From assembly GCA_934045905.1 (NCBI GenBank), contig OW203766.1:29940309-30004308 (forward strand): DNA of 64,000 nt, in the 5' to 3' direction. This document shows, piece after piece, positions 38,801 through 48,896 of this stretch (position 1 is the first letter of the stretch; each line of letters opens with the position of its first letter). The notes under the pieces were generated by a model, which saw only the letters and a program-made list of their open reading frames with translations, made no database searches and was not told the DNA's origin. The position numbers and the translations under genes were made by a program. Origin of the DNA: Leuctra nigra (Eukaryota; Arthropoda; Insecta; Plecoptera; Leuctridae).

Positions 38801-41800
38801 TTTTGTACATTCTGCAACTAATGCTGGCTGCATGTTTTGTCTGACATTGATAGCTTCTTGTGCAGGTTCGTCAAACTCTCAGGACTCTTTCCCTGCCGCT
38901 GGCTCGAGTGGGGCATCCATGGACGGCTACGGTTACAGCGGTTATCCGCCTGGCTCGACGCCCGATTACAACTCGCCCCCGATGCAGAGGCCCACGTCAC
39001 AGGCCAATGCACCGTCACCTCACCCAGGTAAGTTAAGTCCCTCTCCCTGTCTCTCTGTCTTTCTATCATACTCTCGGCAACTCTTTCCTCCTCTGGTGGT
39101 TAGTCAATAACACTCTCTCTTGGACAACTTTCGGACAGGTCTACATTCACCGTTTTGCCATCATCGTGAGCCAGCAAGCACTGATAACGATATGAACCGC
39201 TTCTGGTTTCAACTGAGAACGCATTGCCTATCATTATGTTACTTTTATCATATTTATTTTTTCTGAATGAAGACTAGCTTATGTAGAGTAACATGCTTTT
39301 TATGATTTGTTTTTATGTTAACCATTGGCTACTAAATCATCATGCACCATATTTTGTGCCCGACTGATACACTCTAGAGAGTATCTTTTCGTTCCACAAG
39401 CTTGCTTTAATAGACATTAATTACCTAACCGTTTTATTTTAATGTTACTAACAACAAAACTTTTCACTTCAAAACTTACCAACATTATTTTTATGGATAT
39501 TTTAAGTTAGGCAGGTACTACATACCTACTTCCAACAATAAAGTGAGACTGGTGCATTTTATATTTGCCCAATGCACATACATAATTTTATTTTAGAATA
39601 TTTTTGTAGCAGATTAAATAATCTTACAACTATTAGAACTGTCTGAAACAAAAAGATAAAAAATACTTGTAATGATTTGGATTAGTGTTGAATCTAAGAT
39701 TTCATATTGCCAAGTAAAATACTGCTGAATTTCTCTCGGCATACCTGTTTGGGGGGATATATAAACGAGTGTTCGCTGAGTGGATGCTTATTTCCTGCTT
39801 GCTAGGTGTGTTGGGGGTGCCTCATCTAGGTCCAGGGGAAAACATAAGCGTTGCCAACCCTTTTGACGACATTGCTGGTTCGAGTCATGCCCGAGGGCCA
39901 GGGTTCGGACCCCCTCGCGTCCCCCAAGGTACGAGCCTACCCAAGCTCACCACATTCACATTCAACGTTCATTATTGTTTGTTTGGTATTTATTATACTT
40001 GCACACAAACGTTTGGTCGCATGCATTCGTTCGTTTGCTAAGTTCTGTTGTCCTCAGTCATCTCTTCTACGTTCGACGTTTGATTTTCTTGTATTGCATG
40101 AACAACCAATTTATTAATTATTGGTTCAATTGTTTTTGTTTTTTGTTTACTTTTTAAACTGTGTTTTACTTTTACAATGTAAGTTTGACTTTGTACTGAC
40201 AATTTAATACTAAACTGATATAGATTATGTTTTGTTTTTGCTGTGCAAAATGTAGGTAAAATTTTGTTGATTCTATCGAGCGATAGAGCAGTGTGCGACA
40301 GTGTGTCCGTTTTTCATGTCGCTTCAATTAAATTTTTTACTCCGTGCTGTGTTTTAAATCTGTGTGGTTTTGTATTCGAAAGAAGTAAAGTGCTTGCTGG
40401 TTGACAATCTTTTCTCTTTCTACCCAAATATATTTATAATTATTAATTATATATTATTTATTATTCTTTGTGTGCACTAGTTTTGTCATCATCTTACCTA
40501 CTGATTCTGCCATTGAGCAAATCAGACTTAAATTGTCTCAACAATTTTGTGGTAATATATCTGTTATGTGTTAAACTGAATATTGTACTGCATTTAACAT
40601 AATTGCCGTGTTCTTTAATCATTGATGTGTCCATGCTGTGGCCAGACTGAACCGAGGACAACTTGCTTAATAATTATATACTAAAGATTCATATATTTTC
40701 TAATCTATTACTTTCCAGCAATTTAATGTAGCTTCATTCATAAACAAAGGCTCTCTTTTAGGCATGCAACAAGGCTACTCTCAGGGCCACCCGCAAGCTC
40801 AGGCGGGCGGCTATTCTCAGTATCCCGACCAATACAACCGTGGCCCACCTCAGGACTACAATCAACAGTATCCGCAGGGCCCTGGAGGCAACTACCCGCC
40901 AGGCCGGCCGATGTATCCACCGTATGGCGCTGAAGGGGACAGGTAAAGACAACTGACAACAATGTTACAATGACAATGTCTCTCTTATGTGTAGGTATGG
41001 GAAATTATTTTTGAGTTTTTATTTTTATAATCAATTACTTTATTTAAAAAAACCAAATTATTTTATAAATTGGGCCTAATCTAATATCCAATATCTACTA
41101 TCCAGTCTCCAATTAATATTACGTAGTGCTCCAAATAGAAACCTAGGTATATGAAATTTATTTCAGTTATGAACGGTCAAATTCAAATTAAGAATTACCT
41201 AATCATCAGTTTAAGACAAATAAGAGTGGTCATCCCTAACCCCAAAATTCAGCAATTCCCATGTAAATTGATCCGAAGTCAGTGAAGATTTGGAATCACA
41301 CTTTTGACTTTGACGTCTTTTGGTGTAAATTAATTTAAATCCCACCCTTAATTACTACTAGGTTTGTTCTGATAGGTACCTATTTACAGTTACATTTGTA
41401 CCAATGGGGAATGTTTACAAACTGCTTTGGTATTACGCAGTCTATTCACCGACTGCGTAGGTTTTAAATTGGTACTATCAATTTTTTCCACATTCACCAG
41501 TGTGGTTAGAGCTAGCATAAAATATGAACTTCTTTTTGCAGATCTTACAACCAAGCTGGTGGGCCCGGCAACCCACCTGCGCCTCAGCCCGGTTCCGTGC
41601 CTGATCCGTACAACCGGTATCCCCTGGGCCCCGGCCAACAACCGCCCGGATATCCGGCGCGCACGGGGTACGGCGCACCTCCTGGCCAGCCTCCTGCCGG
41701 GCCTCCCACCGCCCAACAACCTGGATATCCAGGACAGCAGGACTACTACCGGCCGGACCAGGTACACCTTCAGTCAACAACAGTTTACTGCATACCACAC

Positions 41801-44800
41801 TTCTCTGATATAAGTACTACAGCTTCAGATGTAGATTCCAATGCTTGACTTTGTAGAATAGTTTTTTAAGTTGTATTCTCTTTGAATACCATGACTGTTT
41901 TCTTGCACTACCTCTGTAATGCTGTGCAACTTATTTTTATTTTGCTTGTCGTTGGTTGTTTGTAGATGCAACACACTTCGCAGCTTGCTCGCCAGCTTGT
42001 GGCTCCCCAATCTCCTCACAAAGCTTCGTACCAAGTATGTTTGACTCTGTGATGTCCACTAATACTACTAATCCTCAATCAAATTCCTCAACATAAACCG
42101 GGATATGTCTGACTTGACTGTGTTCAAACTCTAGCTTGTGCACTTCCTTTTATCCGTGACTTTGTGTGCAAACCAGTGGTGGGATCACGTAAGCAGTTGT
42201 TGCTGTGACGAGCTTTTCATCTCACTCGATGAGACGGTGAATAACATTGAGATGAGAATGTGGTCACACGGCAAGAAAGTTTTCATTTGATGTGAGCGAA
42301 CCCCTGCGCCTATCAACTTCAGTGCAGCAAAGTAATAAAAAAGTACCTATGTAGGTACACCTAGTTTTGATAAAAGTAAAGAAACCAATTAATTTTAAAA
42401 TTTTAATTTAATTTTAAATCTTTTCTGTCAAGTGGGTAAGTGCATTTACATGAACACAGTGTCCGACAATCCTAAACTCCCGTACGACTTTTAACATTAA
42501 CAATATGTCTAATAGATCAAACTTTTGCTTTGCTTTTATATGTATTGCAAAATCATTTTCTTCCCTCTCAGTCTCTCTCTCTAGTATTTTTCAAGTAGGT
42601 ACGATATTTGAGGTTTGAAATTTTTTTATTGTCACTCAATTTAAGTATGTTTTCTTCAAAGCCAAAAGCTTAAATATTTCAATAATTTTAATGTTTTGTT
42701 ACAACTGCTTTTACCGCATATTGTTATGCTGTGAATATGCATTTGCCCAATAAGTGAAAAGAGAAAAGTTGTATTTTATTAAGTAGAATCAATTTCATAA
42801 TTTTACCAATATTTTATATTATGTAGGTAAGTTACGTAGCCTTAAATGTTACAAATTCTAGTAACATATCTGAGTGACTAGAATAGTATTGACAGGCCAT
42901 CAGGACTGGGCTGATACCTCATCATAGAGTTTCCTGGTATATTCTTGCTCTGTAAGCGATATTGGACTCTTGTGTAACCCTGGTCTCTCTCCCCTAGCAG
43001 CAGGGTTACCCGGGGCAACAGCCACCCGCGGTGCCGGGTCAAGTGTACCCTGGCGCCGGCGGCCAGCCGAGCAAGTCGATGCCGCCCCCGGCGCCTCAGC
43101 CGCGACGACATCCTGACTTTGCCAACAAGGAACAGCAGCAACAACAGCAGGGACAGTTTCCACCCTACGGCCAACAGCCTCAGCGACCCAATATGTATGG
43201 TGAGTACATCATATCCAAGTCGATCTGCTCCTGGGAAATCAATGTTTATTATTTACAAGACAGCTGCAGATGTTTTATTTTAAAATTTTAACTACATTAT
43301 TGCTTTATCCATCCCTAAAACATTTTTATACTACCTACCTACATCTGGATTGATCAAGTTCACTATAAGTTCACAACCATCTTTCGCTCAAATAATATTT
43401 CAATTGTTTCAAAAGACATCTACGAACTAAAAATAAAACTAATTGAGTCATCAATTAATTGTATGTGAGTATTGTATACCTAAAATAAGAGTCATTCAGA
43501 AACACTTGCAACTCAAACTTGCTAGAATATTGCTTTCGTTCTGTTTTGACACTTAGCTCTGTTTACAGGCGGTTACAACAGTCAGTACCGCGGGCAGTAC
43601 CCGCCCCAAGGTCCCGGACCGCAGGGCCCGCAGCAGTGGAACCAGGGCCCACCCCGGCCCGTGGGTCCGCCCAACAGCCAGCCCATCAACAACCAGTGGG
43701 ACCCTCATCGGTACGCTCCGGGACAGCAGCCGCCCTACCAACAAGTTCAGCAGGTCAGTGCACGGCAGGTTTAATCACATACACAAATCACATGTTTAGA
43801 CATTTTCCCAAAAAGTTACTACTTGTCTGCTTAGATCAAAACAGAAACTAGTCGGCGCCCTGACATGAACTAACTAGAACTTGTCTGCTCATGCGCAACC
43901 TCAAGGTCAAGACTGTGGCAACTCTGCCCGTGAAACATTCGCAGCAGTTTTGTATGATTAACGTGTGATTTCATTTGAAACACATCATATCTATTTATTG
44001 GACATACCTACACTCTAATAGTTGCAGTTTGTCATGCAACAGTTAGCGAATGTTAGAGTGCAAGAATAACACCAAAACAGCATGCCTATCTTGTAATAAG
44101 CATCTCAAAATGCCTAAAACTGATAGAAGAAGAAGAGCATGAAGGAAGAGCGGTGGTCACTTGGATTCCGACCTAGTCAGCAAGCTAGGTCTTAGTATGG
44201 AACTGACCAAGAGCGTTGGTCATTTCTGTTTTGTTCTTTCCTTCTGCCAGTACATTTAATTAAAATGATTAAATTAATCTTGTCTCTGAGAGTAAATTGC
44301 CGTTGCGCATCAGTTTACCTACATACGTTTTTTGTAGACCTAATGAAGTTACAAATAAAAGTTTGAGGTTACAAGTTGGTACTTTGTACATCTTTTGAAC
44401 GCTGCTTTGAACGACATTTGTGCAAAATAAGAATTGTTTGTTGGAGTTCCTACATGAGCCACAAATGTTCCGAGACATTGAATGGTATTTTAATTGACAT
44501 ACCCTGTTTATTGCAGCCTGGTCCTCAGCAATGGCCGCCTAACATGTCCGGCCCTGGAGTGGGACAGAACTCATCACTACGACCTCAGATGGGACCTCGG
44601 CCTCCTTTCCGACCTGAAGGGAAGCCCTTCGGACCCATGCAACCCCCTGGCATGAAGGTACGTTCTCACTGCACATCTAATTCCCCTTCCCCACTCTCTG
44701 CTTCATGCACTTACCGTACAATTACTTTTTTATTTTTGTTTTGGGATTATGTAAAAGTTCCTGATAGATAGACATTGATTCACTTTGCAAGTGAAAATAA

Positions 44801-47800
44801 ATGTATAGGATTTGATTAGCATCTGTTCAAACAGCACTTTGAAGAATTGAGCATTCTACTTTAAATTACATCTGTTTACTGTTTTTTTTATTGTTGGGTT
44901 ACCTATTTAGGATTAAAATGGTTAGTGCATAGGTACCCAATCTAATTAATGTTGTTCTCAATCAAAAATTTGTAAGTAGTTAGAAAATATAATATTTTTT
45001 GTTGCCCTTGACTAAAACTAGATCTTACCTGTCAACTTGATATGACTTCCTTGATATCTTGCTCACATAAAAAAACTAAGAAGTACATTAATCTCTGTGG
45101 GAGTCATTTGATTGGGCTGCCTTGGCTTATTTATTTCGTTATTCAGGAATTAAGTTTTCTCATACTAAGCTTTGAAAATACATCAAATCTGTATTCTACC
45201 TATTTAAAATGAACTAATGGTGATTTGTGTGCTTCTTCTAACTCTACCTTGTTCTGACTCTTGTGTGGCACTATTCCAGGGCATTTTGTCAACCCCGTAT
45301 GCTTATCCCCCTCAGTCGACGACCAAGCGGGACATCATCTTCCCGATGGACAGCGTGGAGTCGACGGTGCCCGTTCTCTACAAGCGCAAGCGCCTGTCAC
45401 GCGCCGACGTCGCCCCCGTGGAGGCGTGGCGCCTGATGATGGCGCTCCGGTCGGGCCTGCTGGCCGAGAGCTGCTGGGCGCTCGACGTCATCAACATCCT
45501 CCTCTTCGACGACGCCTCGGTGGCGTACTTCGGACTCGCACATCTGCCAGGGCTGCTCGACGTGCTACTCGAACACTTCCGGAAGAGTCTGGCTAACATG
45601 TTCGACTTGCCGCCCACCGTTCATGCTGAGGGAAAATGGTAGGTAGAATTTAATGTTCAACGAATAAATTGTGAATATCCAAACATTTTCAAATGATTTG
45701 TAAGGATAATCTGTCTTTCAAATGTTAGGTAATACAAAATCATCAGAAAAATTACAAAACCTAATGGTGAATTTCCAGAATTTTTGAAAGGGGAATAAAA
45801 TATTGTAACTGATCCTAATAAATACAAGTGCCTGAAACAATGAATTTATATCTTGGCATTACAAATACTGATAGAGTTTTCTGCAATACTATGTAATATA
45901 AGAATTGTCATCATAAATTATTACCTAATTACCTAATAGGAACCTACCTATCTAATTAATTTAATTCAATCTTTTATTTTCTTCCCTAAAAAATCCTGGA
46001 AATGTCTGTTTTTTTTTAGTTCATATCTTCATTAATATTTAACCAAGTGCATCAATGATATCTTTAATATCTTTGTACTGCTACTTTAAAATATATATTT
46101 GACATATTGTTATTCCTACCACTCTTTAATCAAATATTATGGATGTTGCCACATTACTGGTAAATTTGTTCCTTTCTGACCATGTCTGGTTTGCGCAGGT
46201 ACGGAGTGGTGAAAACCGAGCAGACTGACGTGGACCTCGGCTCCGTGTTGCTTCCGGTGGACTGCAACGACCGCACGCCGCTCATCGACATCCCCACCAA
46301 CTACACCCTGACGACGAGGAAGGGCGAGACGATCCGCGTGGTGAACAAGGACGACATCTTCATCGTGGACTCGCACAAGGTGTGGGACGTGGACGGGGAG
46401 CTGACGGAGCAGAGCATGACCGCCGCCGTCGAGCAAGACCCCTGGCAACTGCAGTCGGCCGACAACGTCTCCACCAAGTACATCGTCACGTGTTTCCAAG
46501 GCGAGTTCGGCAACGTACCGTTCGTCCGGCTTCTCTCTGACAAGAAGAAGCTGGAGGAGGAAGTCAAGGCCGAGGAGGAGACACCCGCCGTCATTCCCGA
46601 CACCAGCTTGAGACTTTTCGACGAGACCGTCACTATTAAAACCGAACCCGATCAGGAAAAGACTGAGGTCGAATGTGAAAAGGCTCATGTGATAGTTAGT
46701 AAAGAGGACACGATAACTAAAGAATTGATCGTCAGTGTGGAAAAGAAAAACTGTGAGAAAAAGAAACGGACTAAAACCTTAAGCGATGTGTTAAACCGAA
46801 TAAACAAAAAGTCGCCCGAAGTGAACGATGTGTTAACTAGAGAGATTAGAGAAAAGGTGGAACAGAACGAAATCGTACTCAAGATGGAGAAAGAAGACGA
46901 AGCGCTGGTCTCGGAAACAAAGACTCTTGTGTCTGCAGACAAGATTGTGTTGTGCAACGACAAGTCTAATGTTCTAGATGACAAAACAAACATTGCGGAT
47001 GAGAAGTCCATTTGTAACGATAAATCCCATGTGCTGGACTTGAAAACCATATCTCCTGAAAAAACAGACCTTGCAAGTGACAAACTGGTTTCAAAAACTA
47101 ATTTATCCATCAAGACAAATAGCTCTGAAGATGTTAAGGATAACTGTAATGACACAACAGCTGTTACAAACAGTGACATTAAGACAGAAGAGAAGACGAA
47201 TCTCTCGGAGCCAATGGAGACTGAAGACATTAAACCATCGGAAGGAACATCCGACCCAGAAAAACTAGCTAATGGTGAAACTGCGTCGACAGAAGCAAGC
47301 AGCGAGGAGAAGGAAGATGCCGATGACTTAAAGCTCCAGATCCGCGACCCCGCTGGCACGTTGAAGCGCCGACGGATATCGGACTACGAGGATGAGTGTT
47401 ACGCTCGCGACGAGGCCAGCCTGTATCTGGTGACGGAGACCCAGGACTCTCTGGCTCGACGATGCATCTGCCTCTCCAACATCCTCCGCAACTTGACCTT
47501 CGTGCCCGGCAACGAGGTGGAGTTCGCCAAGAACGCCATGTTCTTGAGCCTCCTCGGCAAGCTGCTTCTCCTGCACCACGAGCATCCCGTGCGGACTCAC
47601 AAGCAGCGGAACTACGACCGCGAGGAGGACGCGGACTTCGCAGACTCTTGCAGCAGTCTGCAAGGCGAAGGGGAGTGGTGGTGGGAGTTCTTGCATCAGA
47701 TCAGAGAGAATGTGCTAGTGACGGCAGCCAACATTGCAGGCCACATGGACTTGAGCCAACATCCAGAGGAGATCTCTCGGCCCGTGTTGGACGGATTGCT

Positions 47801-48425
47801 GCATTGGGCCGTTTGTCCGGCAGCCCACGGTCAAGACTCCTTCCCGACCGTCAGTTCCGTGTCGCCTCTCTCCCCTCAGCGCTTGGCACTCGAGGCTCTG
47901 TGCAAGCTGTGCGTCACGGACGCCAACGTAGATCTTGTAATCGCGACGCCGCCGTACTCCCGGCTGGAGAGGCTGTGCGCCGTCCTGACAAAGTTCCTGA
48001 GCCGCAGCGAGGAGCAGGTGTTGCGCGAGTTCGCGGTGAACCTGTTGCACTACCTGGCGGCGGCGGACAGCGGCGTTGCGCGGACGGTGGCGTTGCAGAG
48101 TCCCTGCGTGTCGCTGCTGGTGGCGTTCGTGGAGCAAGCCGAGGCCAGCGCGCTGGGCGTCGCCAACCAGCACGGCATCGGTGCGCTCAGAGACAACCCC
48201 GACTCCATGGGAACCAGCCTCGACATGCTGAGAAGAGCGGCCGGAACGCTGCTGCACCTCGCCAGGCATCCCGACAACCGGCCGTTGTTCCTGCAACAAG
48301 AGCAACGGCTGCTGGCGTTAGTCATGAGCCAAATTCTCGACCAACAAGTTGCATCGATAATCTCACGGGTACTTTTCCAGTGTTCGAGGCCACATCCCGA
48401 AGTGCCGCATCGGGCCCCCTCGTAA
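26683..48425 (+). CDS. osa: osa / ARID1 (BAF250) chromatin-remodelling subunit, 5'-partial, 21 exons in window
   Basis: Signature subunit of the BAP/BAF class of Brahma (SWI/SNF) complexes; it acts in the nucleus, binds DNA through an ARID domain and helps target the ATPase remodeller. Joining 21 GT-AG exons gives 1941 residues with every phase compatible and a TAA stop at 48423-48425. Visible order: Gly/Pro/Met/Gln-rich low-complexity region (residues about 1-485), a Lys-rich linker (about 500-517), ARID (about 515-625, including KLYEMDE, NPLDLFRLY, KNKTWKDIA and SSSAAYTLRKHY), a second Pro/Gln-rich region (about 650-1080), then BAF250_C in two parts (about 1090-1290 and 1600-1935) separated by a charged, Lys/Asp-rich linker. 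Drosophila Osa is roughly 2700 residues and human ARID1A about 2285, so the N-terminus is missing; the first visible exon begins in phase 0. Identity is secure. Two microexons and one short cassette-like exon are inferred from splice signals and frame only. Confidence 0.95.
26810..30645 (+). other. osa: Large osa intron between visible exons 1 and 2
   Basis: No coding exon recognised. It holds a G/C-rich segment around 27180-27300 with an 18-base poly-C run (27263-27280), a TGACGTCA at 27915-27922, CACGTG at 27903 and 28592, tRNA-like patches near 28540-28790 and 29040-29110, and a 17-base poly-C run at 29822-29838. Confidence 0.6.
29040..29110 (-). mobile_element. tRNA-like SINE remnant
   Basis: On the minus strand gcgttcgagcccggtgggcg resembles a B box and T-arm, preceded by a ggcgtgctagaggactg stretch like a tRNA anticodon region. 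It is short and incomplete. Confidence 0.4.
30646..30884 (+). CDS. osa: osa exon 2 of 21 visible
   Basis: Acceptor cccgcag, donor GTACAT. The 239-nt exon completes the split Gly codon and leaves in phase 0. It encodes QQNIPMAPHPSG, closely like the NIPMAPRP segment of ARID1 family members, followed by a Gln-run and a Gln/Pro/Met-rich stretch. Low complexity is typical of the disordered, condensate-prone N-terminal half of the family. Confidence 0.9.
31530..31652 (+). CDS. osa: osa exon 3 of 21 visible
   Basis: Acceptor cttcttcag, donor GTATGT, 123 nt, phase 0 to phase 0. It encodes GNYNPRPQGQMGNMQYGP followed by a run of alternating Gly-Pro. The symmetric phase means skipping would keep the frame. 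Confidence 0.88.
32003..32306 (+). CDS. osa: osa exon 4 of 21 visible
   Basis: Acceptor gatccgcag, donor GTACGT, 304 nt, phase 0 in and one base over at the end. It encodes a Gly/Pro/Asn-rich segment with QFGGYQGWGG and a more conserved NYLKQHLQHKMGF block near its end. The tract is strongly GC-rich against an AT-rich intron background. Confidence 0.9.
32748..32951 (+). CDS. osa: osa exon 5 of 21 visible
   Basis: Acceptor cttcttgcag, donor GTGAGC, 204 nt; both ends split a Gly codon. It encodes repeated Gly-Met-Gly-Pro-Pro units with a His-rich patch (GHHHPGMG), part of the low-complexity N-terminal half. Confidence 0.88.
33081..33248 (+). CDS. osa: osa exon 6 of 21 visible
   Basis: Acceptor cttgtccag, donor GTAGGT, 168 nt; both boundaries split a Gly codon. 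It encodes a Gly/Pro/His/Ser-rich segment ending DGDAAAHAPG. Confidence 0.87.
33429..33500 (+). mobile_element. MITE fragment in osa intron
   Basis: tttttcagccaatcag followed by ggccaagtgtacat matches the right-hand half of the 57755-58167 elements, including part of the terminal inverted repeat. Confidence 0.7.
33677..33969 (+). CDS. osa: osa exon 7 of 21 visible
   Basis: Acceptor ctcgatag, donor GTAAGA, 293 nt, leaving in phase 0. It encodes GPLPGSMTPNVTSVVTTGPD, then a Ser-rich, acidic stretch and MNSMHEEYGDVNSPSWPRTP. The Ser/Thr-Pro motifs make it a plausible phosphorylation-rich region ahead of the ARID; that role is inferred. Confidence 0.9.
35504..35545 (+). CDS. osa: osa microexon 8 (42 nt), possible cassette
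   Basis: Acceptor tgtttgtttgcag, donor GTTTTT (weak at +3 to +6), 42 nt, phase 0 at both ends. It encodes VFNSHVHQDPYRSK. It follows exon 7 directly in frame (TPASP then VFNSH), and the motif resembles a PVFNSH-like stretch I recall from Drosophila Osa. Because it is short and symmetric, it may be alternatively spliced. Confidence 0.7.
35642..35692 (+). CDS. osa: osa microexon 9 (51 nt), Lys-rich linker
   Basis: Acceptor ttttacttaacag, donor GTAAGA, 51 nt, phase 0 at both ends. It encodes GSHPHGKTKKPGKKVGK, a strongly basic segment that leads directly into the ARID exon and could act as a nuclear localisation or DNA-contact extension (inference). An alternative donor (GTAGGC) nine bases earlier would also keep the frame. 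Confidence 0.7.
36671..36859 (+). CDS. osa: osa exon 10, N-terminal half of ARID
   Basis: Acceptor tttccgcag, donor GTATGC, 189 nt, phase 0 to 0. It encodes KPDSLCKLYEMDESHERR, then the ARID helices with KNPLDLFRLYLYVKERGG and FME. The splice site falls at the conserved FME/VTKNKTW junction of the ARID. Confidence 0.96.
37603..37819 (+). CDS. osa: osa exon 11, C-terminal half of ARID
   Basis: Acceptor tgcttgcag, donor GTGAGA, 217 nt. It encodes VTKNKTWKDIAGLLGIG, SSSAAYTLRKHYTKNLLAYE and CMFDRGG, the canonical second half of the Osa/ARID1 DNA-binding domain, followed by a Lys-rich linker (SSKKKGPKATS). Confidence 0.96.
38866..39027 (+). CDS. osa: osa exon 12
   Basis: Acceptor cttgtgcag, donor GTAAGT, 162 nt; both ends split a Gly codon. 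It encodes GSSNSQDSFPAAGSSG and a Tyr/Gly/Pro-rich segment, the start of the second low-complexity region after the ARID. Confidence 0.9.
39806..39928 (+). CDS. osa: osa exon 13, NPFDD motif
   Basis: Acceptor cttgctag, donor GTACGA, 123 nt; both ends split a Gly codon. It encodes GENISVANPFDDIAGSSH; the ISVxNPFDD block is a short conserved motif I associate with insect Osa proteins. Confidence 0.87.
40762..40942 (+). CDS. osa: osa exon 14
   Basis: Acceptor ctctcttttag, donor GTAAAG, 181 nt, ending two bases into an Arg codon. It encodes a Gln/Tyr/Gly/Pro-rich segment from GMQQGYSQGHPQAQAGGY to MYPPYGAEGDR. Confidence 0.9.
41542..41761 (+). CDS. osa: osa exon 15
   Basis: Acceptor cttctttttgcag, donor GTACAC, 220 nt; it completes the Arg codon and leaves in phase 0. 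It encodes RSYNQAGGPGNPPAPQPG and DPYNRYPLGPGQQPPGYP, typical Tyr/Pro/Gln-rich ARID1 sequence. Confidence 0.88.
41966..42034 (+). CDS. osa: osa exon 16 (69 nt), cassette-like
   Basis: Acceptor gttgtttgtag, donor GTATGT, 69 nt, phase 0 at both ends. It encodes 23 residues (MQHTSQLARQLVAPQSPHKA then SYQ), unlike the surrounding Pro/Gly-rich sequence. Splice signals are good and the frame is kept with or without it, so alternative use is plausible. Confidence 0.72.
42998..43199 (+). CDS. osa: osa exon 17
   Basis: The acceptor is a tandem NAGNAG (ctagcagcag) at 42996-43000, so an in-frame Gln may be included or lost. Donor GTGAGT. The 202-nt exon encodes QQGYPGQQPPAVPGQVYPG, a basic patch PQPRRHPDF and a Gln-run. 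Confidence 0.88.
43569..43753 (+). CDS. osa: osa exon 18
   Basis: Acceptor ctgtttacag, donor GTCAGT, 185 nt, leaving in phase 0. It encodes GGYNSQYRGQYPPQGPGP and NNQWDPHRYAPGQQPPYQQ, the end of the second Gln/Pro-rich region. Confidence 0.9.
44517..44657 (+). CDS. osa: osa exon 19
   Basis: Acceptor gtttattgcag, donor GTACGT, 141 nt, phase 0 to 0. It encodes PGPQQWPPNMSGPG and a Pro/Met-rich stretch ending MQPPGMK, leading into the BAF250_C region. Confidence 0.9.
45280..45638 (+). CDS. osa: osa exon 20, first part of BAF250_C
   Basis: Acceptor ctattccag, donor GTAGGT, 359 nt, ending two bases into a Trp codon. It encodes KRDIIFPMDSVEST, then EAWRLMMALRSGLLAES and CWALDVINILLFDD. Each lines up with known human ARID1A blocks (RRDITFPPGSVEAT, EAWRVMMSLKSGLLAEST, WALDTINILLYDD). 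LPGLLDVLLEHFRKSL carries an LxxLL-type helix. Confidence 0.97.
46199..48425 (+). CDS. osa: osa exon 21, terminal exon (charged linker plus C-terminal BAF250_C)
   Basis: Acceptor ggtttgcgcag, natural stop TAA at 48423. It begins WYGVVKTEQTDVDLGS, then a basic/acidic section including VVNKDDIFIVDSHKVWDVDG, the position of the VQKNDPFVVD block of ARID1A. Next comes a long Lys/Asp/Glu-rich linker (about nt 46650-47330), less GC-rich than its flanks. The last part is well conserved: QDSLARRCICLSNILRNLTF, FVPGNEVEF, KLLLLHHEHPVR, EWWWEFLHQIRENVLVTAAN, PVLDGLLHWAVCP, LSPQRLALEALCKL and NVDLVIATPPYSRLERL. The ARID1A C-terminus follows the same armadillo-like order. The last residues (ending PHRAPS) run slightly beyond the human end. 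Confidence 0.97.
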
Positions 48426-48890
48426 CCCTGATGCTTCGACGACGTTACTCATGCAAACCGTATTCCAAGTGGCTCTTAGCGAGTGCTTCAAACAGACATT
48501 TTAATTAATGGGTCAGAAGTATCATTGTTTCCACCAAAACGGACTATCCTATGCAAAGAACGAACCATGTTAATAATGATAATGTTCCACGTTATGTACT
48601 TGAGCTAACTTGTTTATAAGTTTCAGAATCTTAGAGAAATGTTAATACATATAATTAGCGTGAGCGATTGAAAACTTGCGACCACCTCCGGTTTTCTGTA
48701 GGTCAATTTATTGTATATATTGGGGTATAAAATTGAGTTGAATCTTCTATCATTATTACGTATTATGCAATCTGTCACAAAAGTTTGTGATTTACCCTTT
48801 TTTTTCAAAGAGTCTCCCATTTTTTCAGAATTTGTGCAAAAATATTTGTGCACTTATATTGCCTTGTCTTGTAAAATGGTGTCAAGCAGA

Positions 48891-48896
48891 AATAAA
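48891..48896 (+). promoter_or_regulatory. poly(A) signal candidate, proximal, osa
   Basis: AATAAA about 470 nt after the osa stop codon. Confidence 0.45.

Larger units (their letters stand above)
30885..46198 (+). other. osa: Introns of osa between visible exons 2 and 21
   Basis: Eighteen introns longer than about 120 bp, all AT-rich, the largest at 33970-35503, 37820-38865 and 42035-42997. Items seen are a MITE fragment at 33429-33500, an 11-bp-arm palindrome at 38684-38710 and repeated GTAGGTAC/GTACCTAC motifs. No nested gene is supported on either strand. Confidence 0.6.

Noticed and set aside
46685..47359. 224-codon minus ORF opposite the osa linker
   Set aside because: Antisense shadow of a Lys/Asp/Ser-rich coding repeat; Ser/Leu-rich composition is expected from that.
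47396..48508. 370-codon plus ORF overlapping the last osa exon
   Set aside because: Shadow in another frame of the GC-rich conserved osa coding sequence.
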